Source: a marine actinobacterium MedAcidi-G1 (lineage in GTDB: Bacteria; Actinomycetota; Acidimicrobiia; Acidimicrobiales; MedAcidi-G1). From it: DNA of 43,601 bases. Position 1 is the first letter of the stretch, and each line of letters starts with the position of its first letter. Below the pieces are notes generated by a model, which worked only from the letters and a program-made list of their open reading frames with translations, searched no databases and was not told where the DNA came from. A program made the translations under genes and the position numbers. The stretch is from NCBI GenBank assembly GCA_000817085.1, contig JUEM01000014.1:1-43601 (forward strand), given 5' to 3'. Of the stretch, positions 16,717 through 25,356 are shown one piece after another.

Positions 16717-16821
16717 CTATTCAGGCAAAGTGTCTTTGTTTATCCATGTTGATGCGGTAGCTACCGCATCATAACCATTAACGAATTCAACTTTGACTGA
16801 TAATTCTTTCTGATCTTTCAT
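16717..16821 (-). CDS. Possible 34-residue ORF containing a perfect palindrome
   Basis: An ORF from ATG 16821 encodes MKDQKELSVKVEFVNGYDAV followed by ATASTWINKDTLPE. Codon use looks coding-like, and it lies 51 bases upstream of ridA on the same strand. No clear ribosome-binding site is present. It contains the 22-base palindrome at 16750-16771. It may be a real small protein or chance. Confidence 0.3.
   Translation of the reverse strand: MKDQKELSVKVEFVNGYDAVATASTWINKDTLPE
16750..16771. repeat. 22-base perfect palindrome
   Basis: TGATGCGGTAG followed by its exact reverse complement CTACCGCATCA, with no spacer. There is no T-tract on either side, so it is not a typical terminator. It could be an operator or cruciform site upstream of ridA and of the divergent lipoprotein gene. 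Confidence 0.7.
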
Positions 16822-16874
16822 AAAAGGATCGTTCTACGTAAGTTGTTAAAACAACTAACTAGTAATCTCTAATT

Positions 16875-17753
16875 GTGATTACAAATAAGTTTCTTCTATC
16901 CCGTCGTCATGCGCTAGTCGGCATAGCTGGGTTTACAGGAGGATTGATACTTACAAGCTGTGGGAATAAAGAAGATTCAAAATCGCTGTCGCTTGGAGCA
17001 CGTTTCGCAGATGGTTTTCAAGCACCAACAGTTTTCACAAGCGGTTCTCCCCAGCGTGCGCCTTACGTACTAATAAACGAAGAAGGATGGCCTCTATCTG
17101 AGGGAGCCCCAGATTCAATTAACTTACATGTAAAAGAGATCAGCTCTGAAGAAACAATTTTTGAGGGGAAAGTTAGCCGACATGGTGAGCGTGGAGTAAT
17201 TCCATATTTTCCTCTAATTTTTAACCCTCCTAGATCTGGTGAATATAAAGTTGAAGGCGAAGGCTTAATTGGTCACCATCGACTGCTTGTCGCTCAACCA
17301 TCAGATATTAAATTAATTCAGATTGGTCAAAAAATGCCATCTCTTCAGACACCAACAATGCAAAATAATTTACAAATAAATCCTATTTGCACTAAATCCT
17401 CAGGTCCTTGCATCCTCCACAAAGAAAGTCTCGATGAGTCTCTGTCTAAACCCACTCCCACGGCATTACTCATCTCTGCACCTCAATTCTGTCAAACAGA
17501 TGTTTGCGGACCTGCTCTAGACATCCTTGTTAAACAATCAGAATTGTTAGGAGAAAAGCTGTCAATAATTCATGCTGAAGTGTTTAAGGAACCTGAAAAT
17601 CAAAACTTTTCAGTTACACCCGTTGTAGAGGCTTTTGGTCTTACCTTTGAACCAAGCTTGATTGTTGCGAACAGCGAAAATGTTGTTACAGGCATTCTCC
17701 ACTTTGCGATGGATACCGAAGAGGTATCAGCGGCATTATCGACTGTACTTTAA
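16875..17753 (+). CDS. Exported lipoprotein with thioredoxin-like C-terminal domain (Tat-type signal)
   Basis: A 292-residue protein starting at GTG 16875. The N-terminus has twin arginines (SRRHALVG, R10-R11), a hydrophobic stretch and a lipobox LTSC with the lipidated cysteine C29, so it is probably exported and anchored to the outer face of the membrane. The middle part is beta-rich. The C-terminal third resembles a thioredoxin fold with a C206-QTDV-C211 pair (four residues between cysteines, unlike CxxC) and an extra C172/C179 pair. The function is unknown; metal binding or redox sensing are possibilities. It converges on erpA with eight bases between stops. Confidence 0.68.
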   Translation: MITNKFLLSRRHALVGIAGFTGGLILTSCGNKEDSKSLSLGARFADGFQAPTVFTSGSPQRAPYVLINEEGWPLSEGAPDSINLHVKEISSEETIFEGKVSRHGERGVIPYFPLIFNPPRSGEYKVEGEGLIGHHRLLVAQPSDIKLIQIGQKMPSLQTPTMQNNLQINPICTKSSGPCILHKESLDESLSKPTPTALLISAPQFCQTDVCGPALDILVKQSELLGEKLSIIHAEVFKEPENQNFSVTPVVEAFGLTFEPSLIVANSENVVTGILHFAMDTEEVSAALSTVL

Positions 17754-17760
17754 AAATAAA

Positions 17761-18078
17761 TCAAGAAAAAGATTTACCGCATCCACATGATTTTTGAGCA
17801 TTTGGATTATCAATTGCGAAGCCGGCTCCGTTAAGACCATCTTTAAAATCGAGAGTTGCCCCTGTCAATAGTTCCGCACTCGATGAGTCAACTACTACAC
17901 GAACTTCATCAAAAAGTTTTTCAATATCATCTTCTGCTTTATCAGTATCAAAATACATCTCATAACTAAAGCCAGAACACCCACCTGGCCGCACGGCGAC
18001 ACGCAAAGCCATATCTTCAGTTTCTTGGGACAACAATTCACTAACTTTTTTTTGTGCTTCTTCTGTAAGTGTTACCAT
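17761..18078 (-). CDS. erpA: Iron-sulfur cluster insertion protein ErpA/IscA-type
   Basis: A 105-residue A-type carrier that delivers Fe-S clusters to apoproteins. The three conserved cysteines are present: C34 in RPGGCSGFSY and C98/C100 in SCGCGKSF. Full family length, ATG start at 18078. It is alone on its strand here, divergent from the zinc-ribbon gene across 126 bases and convergent with the thioredoxin-like lipoprotein. Confidence 0.93.
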   Translation of the reverse strand: MVTLTEEAQKKVSELLSQETEDMALRVAVRPGGCSGFSYEMYFDTDKAEDDIEKLFDEVRVVVDSSSAELLTGATLDFKDGLNGAGFAIDNPNAQKSCGCGKSFS

Positions 18079-18204
18079 TTTTTTCCTTAGAAAATTTTAA
18101 TTTTAAGTTATTTCTATTTTAACTTAAAAAAATGCTCTAAAACAGTCCGGAGTCTAAAATTCACTAATTCCCGAATTAAAAACGAAATTGGTTTAAGGTT
18201 TTAA

Positions 18205-18438
18205 TTGAAATCAAAAAAGGGGATTGCTATCAATAGTTTTAAGTGTCAAAAATGTGGAAATCTGCAAGCTGAAACTGGCGAAATACGCACAACAGGTAGT
18301 GGCATGTCACGATATTTTAATCTGCAAAACCAGAAATTCGGTTTTGTAGCATGCACAGAATGTGGTTATTGCGAATTTTATCGCAACAATGAAAAAGACA
18401 AAGGCTGGAAATCTGTACTTGACGTCTTATCTAATTAA
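18205..18438 (+). CDS. Zinc-ribbon protein (DUF2082-like)
   Basis: A 77-residue protein with two CxxC knuckles, CQKCGN and CTECGYCEFYR, separated by about 35 residues containing TTGSGMSRYFNLQNQKFGFVAC. This matches the small zinc-ribbon proteins annotated as predicted nucleic-acid-binding (DUF2082). No direct function is known. The start at 18205 is TTG and uncertain. It lies 25 bases upstream of the acyltransferase gene on the same strand. Confidence 0.7.
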   Translation: MKSKKGIAINSFKCQKCGNLQAETGEIRTTGSGMSRYFNLQNQKFGFVACTECGYCEFYRNNEKDKGWKSVLDVLSN

Positions 18439-18463
18439 ATTGCAGAAAGCTAAAGTCTTTTGA

Positions 18464-19990
18464 ATGACAGAAGAAACTTTATCTAAAAGGTGGCATGACC
18501 TTGATGCATTAAGGGGTTTTGCCATGCTCCTTGGGATCGTGCTTCATGCAGCTATGTCTTTTCTGGGTGGTGTTTGGTCAGTTGATGACATTCGTGCTGG
18601 TAGTGAGTTTTTCTGGTGGCTTGTATTTGGTATTCATGGCTTTCGTATGCAACTTTTTTTTCTTCTTAGCGGGTTTTTCACATCGATGGTCTGGAAAAAA
18701 CGCGGTTTAAATCAACTGGTTTGGCATAGATTTAAAAGAATTTTTCTTCCACTATTGATTTGCTTTGTCACAATAATCCCTTTAATGAACTGGGTTAGTG
18801 AAGAAGCGGCATTATCAGAATATGAAAAAACACAAAATATTGAAGATATTTGGACGCCTATCTTTGCAGGGAACGTGAAAGGGGTCGAAACCTTCATTTC
18901 AATGGGGGGTGACATAAATGTTCGCGGTGATGAAGCCAACACGCCTCTTCACCTAGCAGCTCTTTTGGGTAACCATGAAATAATCAAAGTACTTCTTGAG
19001 GCAGGTGCAGAACCAGATCTGCTTAATGTTAAAGACGAGACGCCTCTGGTTCTAGCTATTTTTGCAGGTAGCACCAAAAGTGCTGAAGTTCTTGTCAATT
19101 TTGGTGCTAAAGATGTACGAGAATTAGGCCAGAGTTGGGATAATCTTTTTTGGTTTAACTGGGCTGGGAACGAACTTAATGAATCAAAGAAAGAAATAGA
19201 ATCTTGGTTGAACCAATTCCATCATTTGTGGTTCTTGTGGTTCTTGTGTTGGATGGTTTCGGGTTTCTGCATAGTTTCAATTTTTCTACGAACGAGCAGA
19301 ACACTTATAAAGAATACGCCTGACTTTAAACGTCACCTTATTTGGCTCCTGATACCTGCTTCTCTTCTTACACAATTAAAAATGGGAGACAACGGAAACT
19401 ATCCCTCCTTTGGTCCTGATACTTTCACAGAATTTTTTCCACCGGCTCACCTTCTTGTTTACTACGGTATTTTCTTTACTTTCGGTTCAATAGCTTTTGA
19501 TATAAGAACAAAAGAATCTGAACCATTAATTGATCACTTGGGAAAGAGATGGTACGTGCTCCTTCCAGTAAGTGTTTTAGGTCTTTTGCCTGCAGGTTTA
19601 GGGGAAACTTTCGAAGGGGATTCTTGGTTTACTGCTTCACTTTTACAAATTCTTTATGCCTGGGGAATGTCCATTGGTCTCATAGGACTTTTTAGAAAAC
19701 TTTTTATCAATGAGAAAAACAGTGTGCGTTATTTGTCTGATGCGTCTTATTGGATGTATATCGCGCATTTACCACTTGTTATAGCGGCCCAATGGCTATT
19801 TAGAGACTGGGAGATTTTTTCATTTCTAAAATTTTTGCTTATCTGCGTTTCAGTAAGTCCGCTTTTATTAGCTTCGTACCGGTTGTTCGTCAGATACACC
19901 CCAATCGGCACCTTGCTCAATGGTAAGAAAACCCGAGAACCTAAAAACATAAATCCAATTTCAAATTATTCACGGAGGAGTCATGAATAA
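18464..19990 (+). CDS. Acyltransferase-3 family membrane protein with inserted ankyrin repeats
   Basis: A 508-residue integral membrane acyltransferase (OpgC/acyltransferase-3 type) that transfers acyl groups to a glycan or similar acceptor. Family marks are DLDALRGFAMLLGIVLHA near the N-terminus (R17, H28), the QLFFLLSGFF helix, the KRIFLPLL segment, and HHLWFLWFLCW near residues 253-263. Between the helix ending near 110 and the HLWFL helix lies a soluble segment. Within it, about residues 127-218 read as three ankyrin repeats (PIFAGNVKGVETFISMGGD; TPLHLAALLGNHEIIKVLLE; TPLVLAIFAGSTKSAEVLVN). The frame is continuous. The downstream GFA gene overlaps its end by eight bases. Confidence 0.85.
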   Translation: MTEETLSKRWHDLDALRGFAMLLGIVLHAAMSFLGGVWSVDDIRAGSEFFWWLVFGIHGFRMQLFFLLSGFFTSMVWKKRGLNQLVWHRFKRIFLPLLICFVTIIPLMNWVSEEAALSEYEKTQNIEDIWTPIFAGNVKGVETFISMGGDINVRGDEANTPLHLAALLGNHEIIKVLLEAGAEPDLLNVKDETPLVLAIFAGSTKSAEVLVNFGAKDVRELGQSWDNLFWFNWAGNELNESKKEIESWLNQFHHLWFLWFLCWMVSGFCIVSIFLRTSRTLIKNTPDFKRHLIWLLIPASLLTQLKMGDNGNYPSFGPDTFTEFFPPAHLLVYYGIFFTFGSIAFDIRTKESEPLIDHLGKRWYVLLPVSVLGLLPAGLGETFEGDSWFTASLLQILYAWGMSIGLIGLFRKLFINEKNSVRYLSDASYWMYIAHLPLVIAAQWLFRDWEIFSFLKFLLICVSVSPLLLASYRLFVRYTPIGTLLNGKKTREPKNINPISNYSRRSHE

Positions 19991-20441
19991 AAGAAAATAT
20001 TCAAATCAGCCCGCCGGAAATATAACAACTGGGAGTTGCGCCTGCGGTAGCGTTCGTTTCCAAATAACAGGCGAACTAAGAGACATAGTCAATTGTCATT
20101 GTGATCCATGTCGCCGCTGGACAGGCCACTTCATGGCAGGTACATCTGCTCAAATCAAAAACTTTTTTTTCGAATCTGACTCAACTCTTACCTGGTGGGA
20201 AAGAACTAAAGAAGTAAAATATGGATTCTGCTCTAATTGTGGATCAAGCCTTTTTTGGGAAGACAGAGGAAGAACTGAATCAAGAGCAATAACCGCCGGG
20301 GTTTTAGATCCTCCAACTGGTCTTAAAACTGTGTTGAATATTTTTAGTAACTTAGCTTCCGATTATCATCATCTTGATGAAGAAATTAAAACTACCTCAG
20401 GAGATCTACCCGGAGATCAGAAAGCTGATAGATCAAACTAG
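19983..20441 (+). CDS. GFA/CENP-V family zinc protein
   Basis: A 152-residue protein of the glutathione-dependent formaldehyde-activating (GFA) fold. Zinc-binding cysteines are GSCACGSVRF, NCHCDPCRRW and FCSNCGSSLFW. Most family members are not true formaldehyde enzymes and their substrates are unknown. A strong GGAGGAG precedes the ATG, which overlaps the acyltransferase stop by eight bases, so the two genes are coupled. Its stop overlaps the convergent dioxygenase gene by four bases. Confidence 0.88.
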   Translation: MNKRKYSNQPAGNITTGSCACGSVRFQITGELRDIVNCHCDPCRRWTGHFMAGTSAQIKNFFFESDSTLTWWERTKEVKYGFCSNCGSSLFWEDRGRTESRAITAGVLDPPTGLKTVLNIFSNLASDYHHLDEEIKTTSGDLPGDQKADRSN

Positions 20442-21466
20442 TTGATTGACCCCAATTGATAGCTGGATTGCAAAGAAATCTGATCAGGCCAGTTTGTTCG
20501 CCATACTTCAGCTGAAACTTCACCTACCAGAATTTCTCTCGGCTTAAAATTATTTTCATATTCGACCAAGCTTTTAACTAAGGTTGAATAACGAGGAACA
20601 GAAAAATACGGGGCACTGTACCGAGATGCCTGATTGCGATTCAAAACACGGTGTGGTGTAGAAATAAAACGGCCACCGGACCATACCTCCATCAAGTCAC
20701 CTATGTTTACCAAAAGTGCATCCGGGGGGCAGAAAATTTCTAACCATTCACCTTTTCTTGTTTGAATTTCAAGTCCTCCTAAAGGGTCTGGATGAAGAAT
20801 GGTTATTGCACTTATGTCTTTATGCGGGTGAATTCCTGATCTTTGGGATTCAGTACTTGAAACCGGGTAATGAAGCAAAGTCATGTTAGTCAATGGTTCA
20901 TTAAAAAAATCTAGAAGGATGTCGGGTTTTACTCCTAGTGCAATTGCCAAATGTGAAAGAAGTATCGATGTTAAAAGATCACAATCTTCCCAGTATGAAA
21001 GAAGGGTTTCTTCCATATTCTCGACTTCTTTGACCCATTTATTTGAACCATAAAGTTTGCATTCATTTTTTACAGGATGTTCCTTGGGGCATTCCCAATG
21101 AAGCTTGAAACCTTCGTAAAGATCATTTTTTGTTTTTTCAAAGATTTTTTTTTCATTCGGGGAGAAAAATCCGAATGGTATATAACCGCGATAATTGCTT
21201 CGCGAAATTGATAATTCTTCTTTAACAGAATCTGGGATACTAAAGACATTAATTAATAATTCTCGCATTTCAGATAAACGTTTCTTTTCTATTCCATGAC
21301 CAACTAATACAGCAAAACCAATTTCTTCAAAAGCTTCAATCAGTTCATCTGCAACTGTTCGTTTACGAGCGTCGTTAGTAGTCAATGCGGAAATGTCTAT
21401 GCTTGGTAGTTCAACTTTTTTCATTTTTTGTTTTTTGTTACTTTTTTCTATTACAACTTGGTACAT
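20438..21466 (-). CDS. 2-oxoglutarate/Fe(II) oxygenase, isopenicillin N synthase-like
   Basis: A 342-residue member of the non-haem iron oxygenase family related to isopenicillin N synthase and plant 2OG oxygenases. The iron triad is H215 and D217 (HPHKDISAITIL) plus H272 (TPHRVLN). The 2-oxoglutarate-binding RYSAPYF (R282, S284) follows. An N-terminal DIOX_N-like region ends with FAVLVGHGI. The substrate is unknown, and no biosynthetic cluster surrounds it. The start is ambiguous: ATG 21466 or ATG 21424 (MKKVELPSIDIS), the latter matching the family N-terminus better. Confidence 0.87.
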   Translation of the reverse strand: MYQVVIEKSNKKQKMKKVELPSIDISALTTNDARKRTVADELIEAFEEIGFAVLVGHGIEKKRLSEMRELLINVFSIPDSVKEELSISRSNYRGYIPFGFFSPNEKKIFEKTKNDLYEGFKLHWECPKEHPVKNECKLYGSNKWVKEVENMEETLLSYWEDCDLLTSILLSHLAIALGVKPDILLDFFNEPLTNMTLLHYPVSSTESQRSGIHPHKDISAITILHPDPLGGLEIQTRKGEWLEIFCPPDALLVNIGDLMEVWSGGRFISTPHRVLNRNQASRYSAPYFSVPRYSTLVKSLVEYENNFKPREILVGEVSAEVWRTNWPDQISLQSSYQLGSIN

Positions 21467-21583
21467 GAAAAAACATTCTTAAGCAAACAAAATTTTATAG
21501 TGAAACCTTTTAGGTTCTTTTTTCGCTTCAATGCTGCGAAAATAAATGAGAGAACTTTTGTACTTAATGCTTGAGAGGAACCA

Positions 21584-21949
21584 ATGGCCACTTTTAACGA
21601 TGTTTGGAAAATAGGAATGGGCCTTCCAGAAGTGGAAGAGACAACTTTCTATGGAACAGCTGGGCTGAAAGTTAAAGGTAAGGCCTTCTGTAGGATCTGG
21701 AGCGAACGTGAATATGAACGCGATGAAATTACTGATACTGAAGTGTTGGTAATTTTCTGCGAACTAGAAGAAAAAGAAACACTCATCGAAAAATACGATG
21801 GAATACTCTTCACCACTCCTCATTATGACGGTTATGACAATCTTCTAGTAAGGCTGACAGATGCCACAACAGAACAGCTAACTGACTTTCTCGATATCAG
21901 TTATCTGATAAAAGCGCCATCTTCATTAGCGAAACAAATTACTGAATAA
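21584..21949 (+). CDS. MmcQ/YjbR family protein
   Basis: A 121-residue protein of the MmcQ/YjbR (DUF419) family. Features include LPEVEETTFYGTAGLKVKGKAFCRIW at the N-terminus and a DGYDNLLVRLTDAT region preceding the C-terminal helix. The fold is known to be a DNA-binding-like alpha/beta domain, but no activity is established. It has its own promoter region (divergent from the oxygenase), and an aldehyde dehydrogenase gene follows after 56 bases. GAGAGGA lies about five bases before ATG 21584. Confidence 0.8.
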   Translation: MATFNDVWKIGMGLPEVEETTFYGTAGLKVKGKAFCRIWSEREYERDEITDTEVLVIFCELEEKETLIEKYDGILFTTPHYDGYDNLLVRLTDATTEQLTDFLDISYLIKAPSSLAKQITE

Positions 21950-22005
21950 AAAATTCGACCAGATGTGAATACGATTATTCTCATCTTTGATTAAAAAGGA
22001 AAAAC

Positions 22006-23430
22006 ATGAATGACCGAAGCGAAATTTACGTTGATGGAAATTGGGTTGCTTCAAGCGGAGTAGAAAGCATCAGTGTAATAAACCCTTCAACTGAGGAAAT
22101 TATTGGCTCAACACCAGCTGGGACAAAAGAAGATGTTGATTTGGCCGTTAAAGCAGCAAGAGAAGCTTTTCCAGGATGGTCAGAAACATCGCTAGAAGAA
22201 AGGCTTTCCTACATAGAAAACCTAGCCGCAAAACTGGGTGAAAAAAGTGCTGAAATTGGAGAACTGATCTCCCAAGAAGTGGGCATGCCGGGAAAAATGT
22301 CAATGATGATTCAGGCAGGGCTACCAGCAGCTACGACTGCAAGCGTTTCAGGTACGGCTAGAGAATTTCCATTCGAAGAAACCATAGGAAGGTCACTTGT
22401 AACTCGAGAAGCTGTTGGAGTGGTTGGTTGTATTACTCCCTGGAACTACCCTCTGCACCAAATCATGGCCAAAGTAGCTCCAGCTATGGCTGTGGGTTGC
22501 ACAGTGGTTCTTAAACCAAGTGAAGTTGCTCCGTTAAATGCATTTCTTTTAGCTGAAATAATTCACGAATTGAACTTTCCAAAAGGTGTTTTTAATCTTG
22601 TTTCAGGAGTCGGACCTGTTGTAGGAGAAGCTATTGCAGCCCATCCAGATGTTGACATGATCTCTTTTACAGGTTCTACACGTGCCGGTACACGAGTAGC
22701 AGAAATAGCTGCAGCTAACGTAACTCGCGTGCACCAAGAACTTGGAGGTAAATCTGCAAATATTATTCTTGATGACGCAGACCTTTCGGCAGCTATTCCT
22801 TCTGCAGTAGGAGCTTGCTTTCTCAACTCGGGGCAAACTTGCAGTGCACTGACGCGTTTACTCGTTCCTTCTAGCAAAATGGACGAAGCAGCAGAACTAG
22901 CTGCTCAAGCAGCAGCCGGATTTACTGTTGGACCTGCTGATGATGAGACGAGCAAACTAGGGCCTCTTGTTTCTCAAGCTCAATGGGATCGAGTTCAAAA
23001 TTATATAAAAACAGGCATCGACGAAGGCGCGGCACTGGTTACTGGAGGTTTAGGAAAACCAGATGGACTCGATTCCGGCTATTTTGTTAAACCAACAGTT
23101 TTCGCTAATGTTGAAAACTCAATGACAATAGCCCAAGAAGAGATCTTTGGTCCTGTACTTTCAATAATTGGCTATGAAGACGACGATGATGCAATTCGAA
23201 TAGCAAATGATTCTGATTACGGGTTATCGGGAGGTGTTTGGAGCTCAGATAATGAAAGAGCTTTGAAAGTAGCTAAGAAGCTTAGAACTGGTGAAGTTGA
23301 CATGAATGGTTCATTTTTAAACACTGATGCACCATTCGGTGGGTATAAAAAATCCGGCAACGGCAGAGAATTAGGTCGTTTCGGAATGTATGAATTTGTG
23401 GAAGCAAAGCAAATAAATCTACCTCTTTAA
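22006..23430 (+). CDS. Aldehyde dehydrogenase family protein
   Basis: A 474-residue NAD(P)-dependent aldehyde dehydrogenase. The catalytic cysteine is C279 ([11 protein letters not shown]), the general base is E245 (HQELGGKSA), N147 lies in PWNYPL, and the cofactor loop is [12 protein letters not shown]. The C-terminal [15 protein letters not shown] segment is complete. The sequence is of the broad-specificity betaine/aldehyde type; the actual substrate cannot be told. An AAAAGGAAAAAC ribosome site precedes the ATG. It is convergent with the YeiH gene, 12 bases apart. Confidence 0.93.
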   Translation: MNDRSEIYVDGNWVASSGVESISVINPSTEEIIGSTPAGTKEDVDLAVKAAREAFPGWSETSLEERLSYIENLAAKLGEKSAEIGELISQEVGMPGKMSMMIQAGLPAATTASVSGTAREFPFEETIGRSLVTREAVGVVGCITPWNYPLHQIMAKVAPAMAVGCTVVLKPSEVAPLNAFLLAEIIHELNFPKGVFNLVSGVGPVVGEAIAAHPDVDMISFTGSTRAGTRVAEIAAANVTRVHQELGGKSANIILDDADLSAAIPSAVGACFLNSGQTCSALTRLLVPSSKMDEAAELAAQAAAGFTVGPADDETSKLGPLVSQAQWDRVQNYIKTGIDEGAALVTGGLGKPDGLDSGYFVKPTVFANVENSMTIAQEEIFGPVLSIIGYEDDDDAIRIANDSDYGLSGGVWSSDNERALKVAKKLRTGEVDMNGSFLNTDAPFGGYKKSGNGRELGRFGMYEFVEAKQINLPL

Positions 23431-23442
23431 AATAAATATTTT

Positions 23443-24456
23443 TTATATTTGATTTTGAATTAACACCCCTGCACCGGCAATAATTAAGACAGCAATCCAA
23501 GAAACAAATCCGAGCACTAATGGTTGGCGACCAAGATTTTTTAATGCGCTAAGACGTATTCCCGCTCCTAAACCAAACATTGCCATTGTTATAAGAAAAT
23601 TTCTTATGTCACCAATTGTTGCAATAAAACTTTCAGAGAAAACTGAAGAAGATCTTATTGTTGCTGCCGCAATAAATCCAAGGATAAAAATGGGTATTGG
23701 TAACTTCCATTTTTGTGAATTTTTTGACTGTTTCTTTTGTTTAAAAGATACAAACATAAGTAAGGGTGCCAGCATTAAAATTCGACACATTTTAACTAGT
23801 ACAGCAGAGTCCAAAGCGTCTTCGCCCACAGCGGAGGCAGTGGCAACTACTTGACCTGTGTCGTGAACTGATAATCCAATCCACCAACCAAATAAACTCT
23901 CATCAAAATCAAAAATTGCTTGAACTATTGGAAAAACTAGAACAGCAATAGAACCAAATAAAGTCACCAAACCAACTGCATACCCAGTTTCCTCTTCGTC
24001 AGCTTGACTTAACGGTTTCATGGCAGCAATTGCTGACAATCCACAGATCGAATATCCCGAAGCAATAAGAAGTGCTAGTGGTTTATTTAGGGAAAAAATA
24101 GTACTGATTTTTTGAATACCAAAAAAAACAATTACCACAACTGCAACTACTATTAGAACCCCAGTTGAACTTCCAATTTCAGTAATTTCTGAAAATGCAA
24201 GTCGAAAACCTAATAGACAAATACCTATCTTTAGTATGTGCCCAGAGGCTAAGTCCAAAGAAGGTTTTGACCACGACCTCAAAACTCCAAAATTTGCTAA
24301 TAAAACTCCAATAACCAATGCAATTACTGGAGAAGCTATACGGTCATTTAAATTACTGATTGTCTCAGCGATAACTCCAACAGAACCTATTAAAAAAAGT
24401 CCATAAATATTTTCTCTTACCCATTTGACTAAAGGGCTCAAAAATAACTGGTACAT
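23443..24456 (-). CDS. YeiH family putative sulfate exporter
   Basis: A 337-residue membrane protein of the YeiH/UPF0324 (Cons_hypoth698) family with about ten helices. The typical features are VIALVIGVLLANFG, LASGHILKIGICLLGFRLAFSEI, SGYSICGLSAIAAMKPL and the LSVHDTGQVVATASAVG motif. Family members are linked to sulfate or sulfoacetate export in some bacteria, but this is not established for all. It is alone on its strand, with the tRNA-Lys gene upstream on the same strand. Confidence 0.87.
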   Translation of the reverse strand: MYQLFLSPLVKWVRENIYGLFLIGSVGVIAETISNLNDRIASPVIALVIGVLLANFGVLRSWSKPSLDLASGHILKIGICLLGFRLAFSEITEIGSSTGVLIVVAVVVIVFFGIQKISTIFSLNKPLALLIASGYSICGLSAIAAMKPLSQADEEETGYAVGLVTLFGSIAVLVFPIVQAIFDFDESLFGWWIGLSVHDTGQVVATASAVGEDALDSAVLVKMCRILMLAPLLMFVSFKQKKQSKNSQKWKLPIPIFILGFIAAATIRSSSVFSESFIATIGDIRNFLITMAMFGLGAGIRLSALKNLGRQPLVLGFVSWIAVLIIAGAGVLIQNQI

Positions 24457-24504
24457 ACTGTCTGTAATTTGAAATGCAGATACATCAACTGCCCTTTTTA
24501 TATG

Positions 24505-24577
24505 TAGGCCGCCCGGGGCTCGAACCCGGCACCTTGGGATTAAAAGTCCCCTGCTCTACCCGATGAGCTAGCGACCC
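24505..24577 (-). tRNA. tRNA-Lys (anticodon TTT)
   Basis: A 73-base cloverleaf on the minus strand. The acceptor is GGGTCGC/GCGGCCT with two G-T wobbles. The D arm contains GGGTAGAGC, the anticodon arm GGGACTTTTAATCCC has anticodon TTT, and the T arm is CCGGG-TTCGAGC-CCCGG. CCA is not encoded (ACA follows the last acceptor base). Confidence 0.95.
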
Positions 24578-24693
24578 AAAATTTAGGTTAGCCGCTTATC
24601 CATATGTTCATGTTTAAATAAGACTGATTCTAAAGAAAGCTAAAGATTTGATTAACAATCCAATAATTAAATGATTCCTTCTAACCTCTTAAT

Positions 24694-25356
24694 ATGAGAT
24701 TTACTTTATTTGCTCTATTAGGAACTGCTTTAGTCAGTTTGATTATCTGGTTCGGAGCAATAGACACTGACAACAAGGCAAAGGAACTGAAACTAACCGC
24801 ACCGACCACAACTACGACCACAACTACGACCACAACTACGACCACAACTACGACAATATTGTCTCCTATTGGAACTCTTCCTTTTGTAGAAATAGGAGGA
24901 AAGGTCAGTCTTGATTATTCATCATCTATAAGCACTGTTGGGTTAGATACCGTTACTTTCGGCATGACGGTAAAAAATGCGCAAAAAGCGGCTGGAACGA
25001 GATTTTCCCCTGTGACAGCAAGAGGTGAATGCTTTTTAGCGGTTCCTGATGAAGGTCCGAAAGGAATTACATTCTGGATCGTAGAAAGCACTGTAGAGCG
25101 TGTTGATATTGATAATGAATTGATAAGAACACGTTCTGGAGCTGGCATCGGAGATACAGAATCTTTAATTTATGAACTATTTGGGGAAAAAATAGAAACA
25201 AAAATACTTCCTGAGTCTTCAGAGAAACTACTTATTTATGTACCTAGTGATCCTTCTGACAAAAACTTCCGAGTTGTTTTTAAAAGTGATGGTCGACTTA
25301 TAAAAAGAGTGTGGTCGGGCAGACTACCTTGGGTTGAAATGACTGAAATCTGCTAG
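24694..25356 (+). CDS. Exported or membrane-anchored protein with poly-threonine linker
   Basis: A 220-residue protein not assignable to a family. The N-terminal helix (LFALLGTALVSLIIWFGAI) is followed by a short charged region and about 18 consecutive threonines, then a globular domain of about 160 residues. That domain contains the segments TFGMTVKNAQKAAGTRF and SLIYELFGEKIE, plus two cysteines (C109-like in GECFLAV and the C-terminal EIC). The poly-Thr stretch probably acts as an extracytoplasmic, perhaps glycosylated, spacer. Such linkers are common in actinobacterial surface proteins. It converges with the next lipoprotein gene with a 4-base overlap. Confidence 0.65.
   Translation: MRFTLFALLGTALVSLIIWFGAIDTDNKAKELKLTAPTTTTTTTTTTTTTTTTTILSPIGTLPFVEIGGKVSLDYSSSISTVGLDTVTFGMTVKNAQKAAGTRFSPVTARGECFLAVPDEGPKGITFWIVESTVERVDIDNELIRTRSGAGIGDTESLIYELFGEKIETKILPESSEKLLIYVPSDPSDKNFRVVFKSDGRLIKRVWSGRLPWVEMTEIC
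24805..24852 (+). repeat. Four perfect 12-bp repeats encoding poly-threonine
   Basis: The unit ACCACAACTACG is repeated four times without a change (24805, 24817, 24829, 24841). Each unit gives four threonine codons. Twelve-base units keep the frame, so copy number can vary without breaking the gene. Confidence 0.95.

Noticed and set aside
20438-21466. Antibiotic (penicillin-type) biosynthesis from the isopenicillin N synthase-like gene
   Set aside because: No peptide synthetase or other pathway gene is nearby; the family is broad and the neighbours are general metabolism genes.
24805-24852. CRISPR-like regular repeat
   Set aside because: Units are 12 bases, directly adjacent without spacers, and in frame within a coding gene; it is a coding microsatellite.
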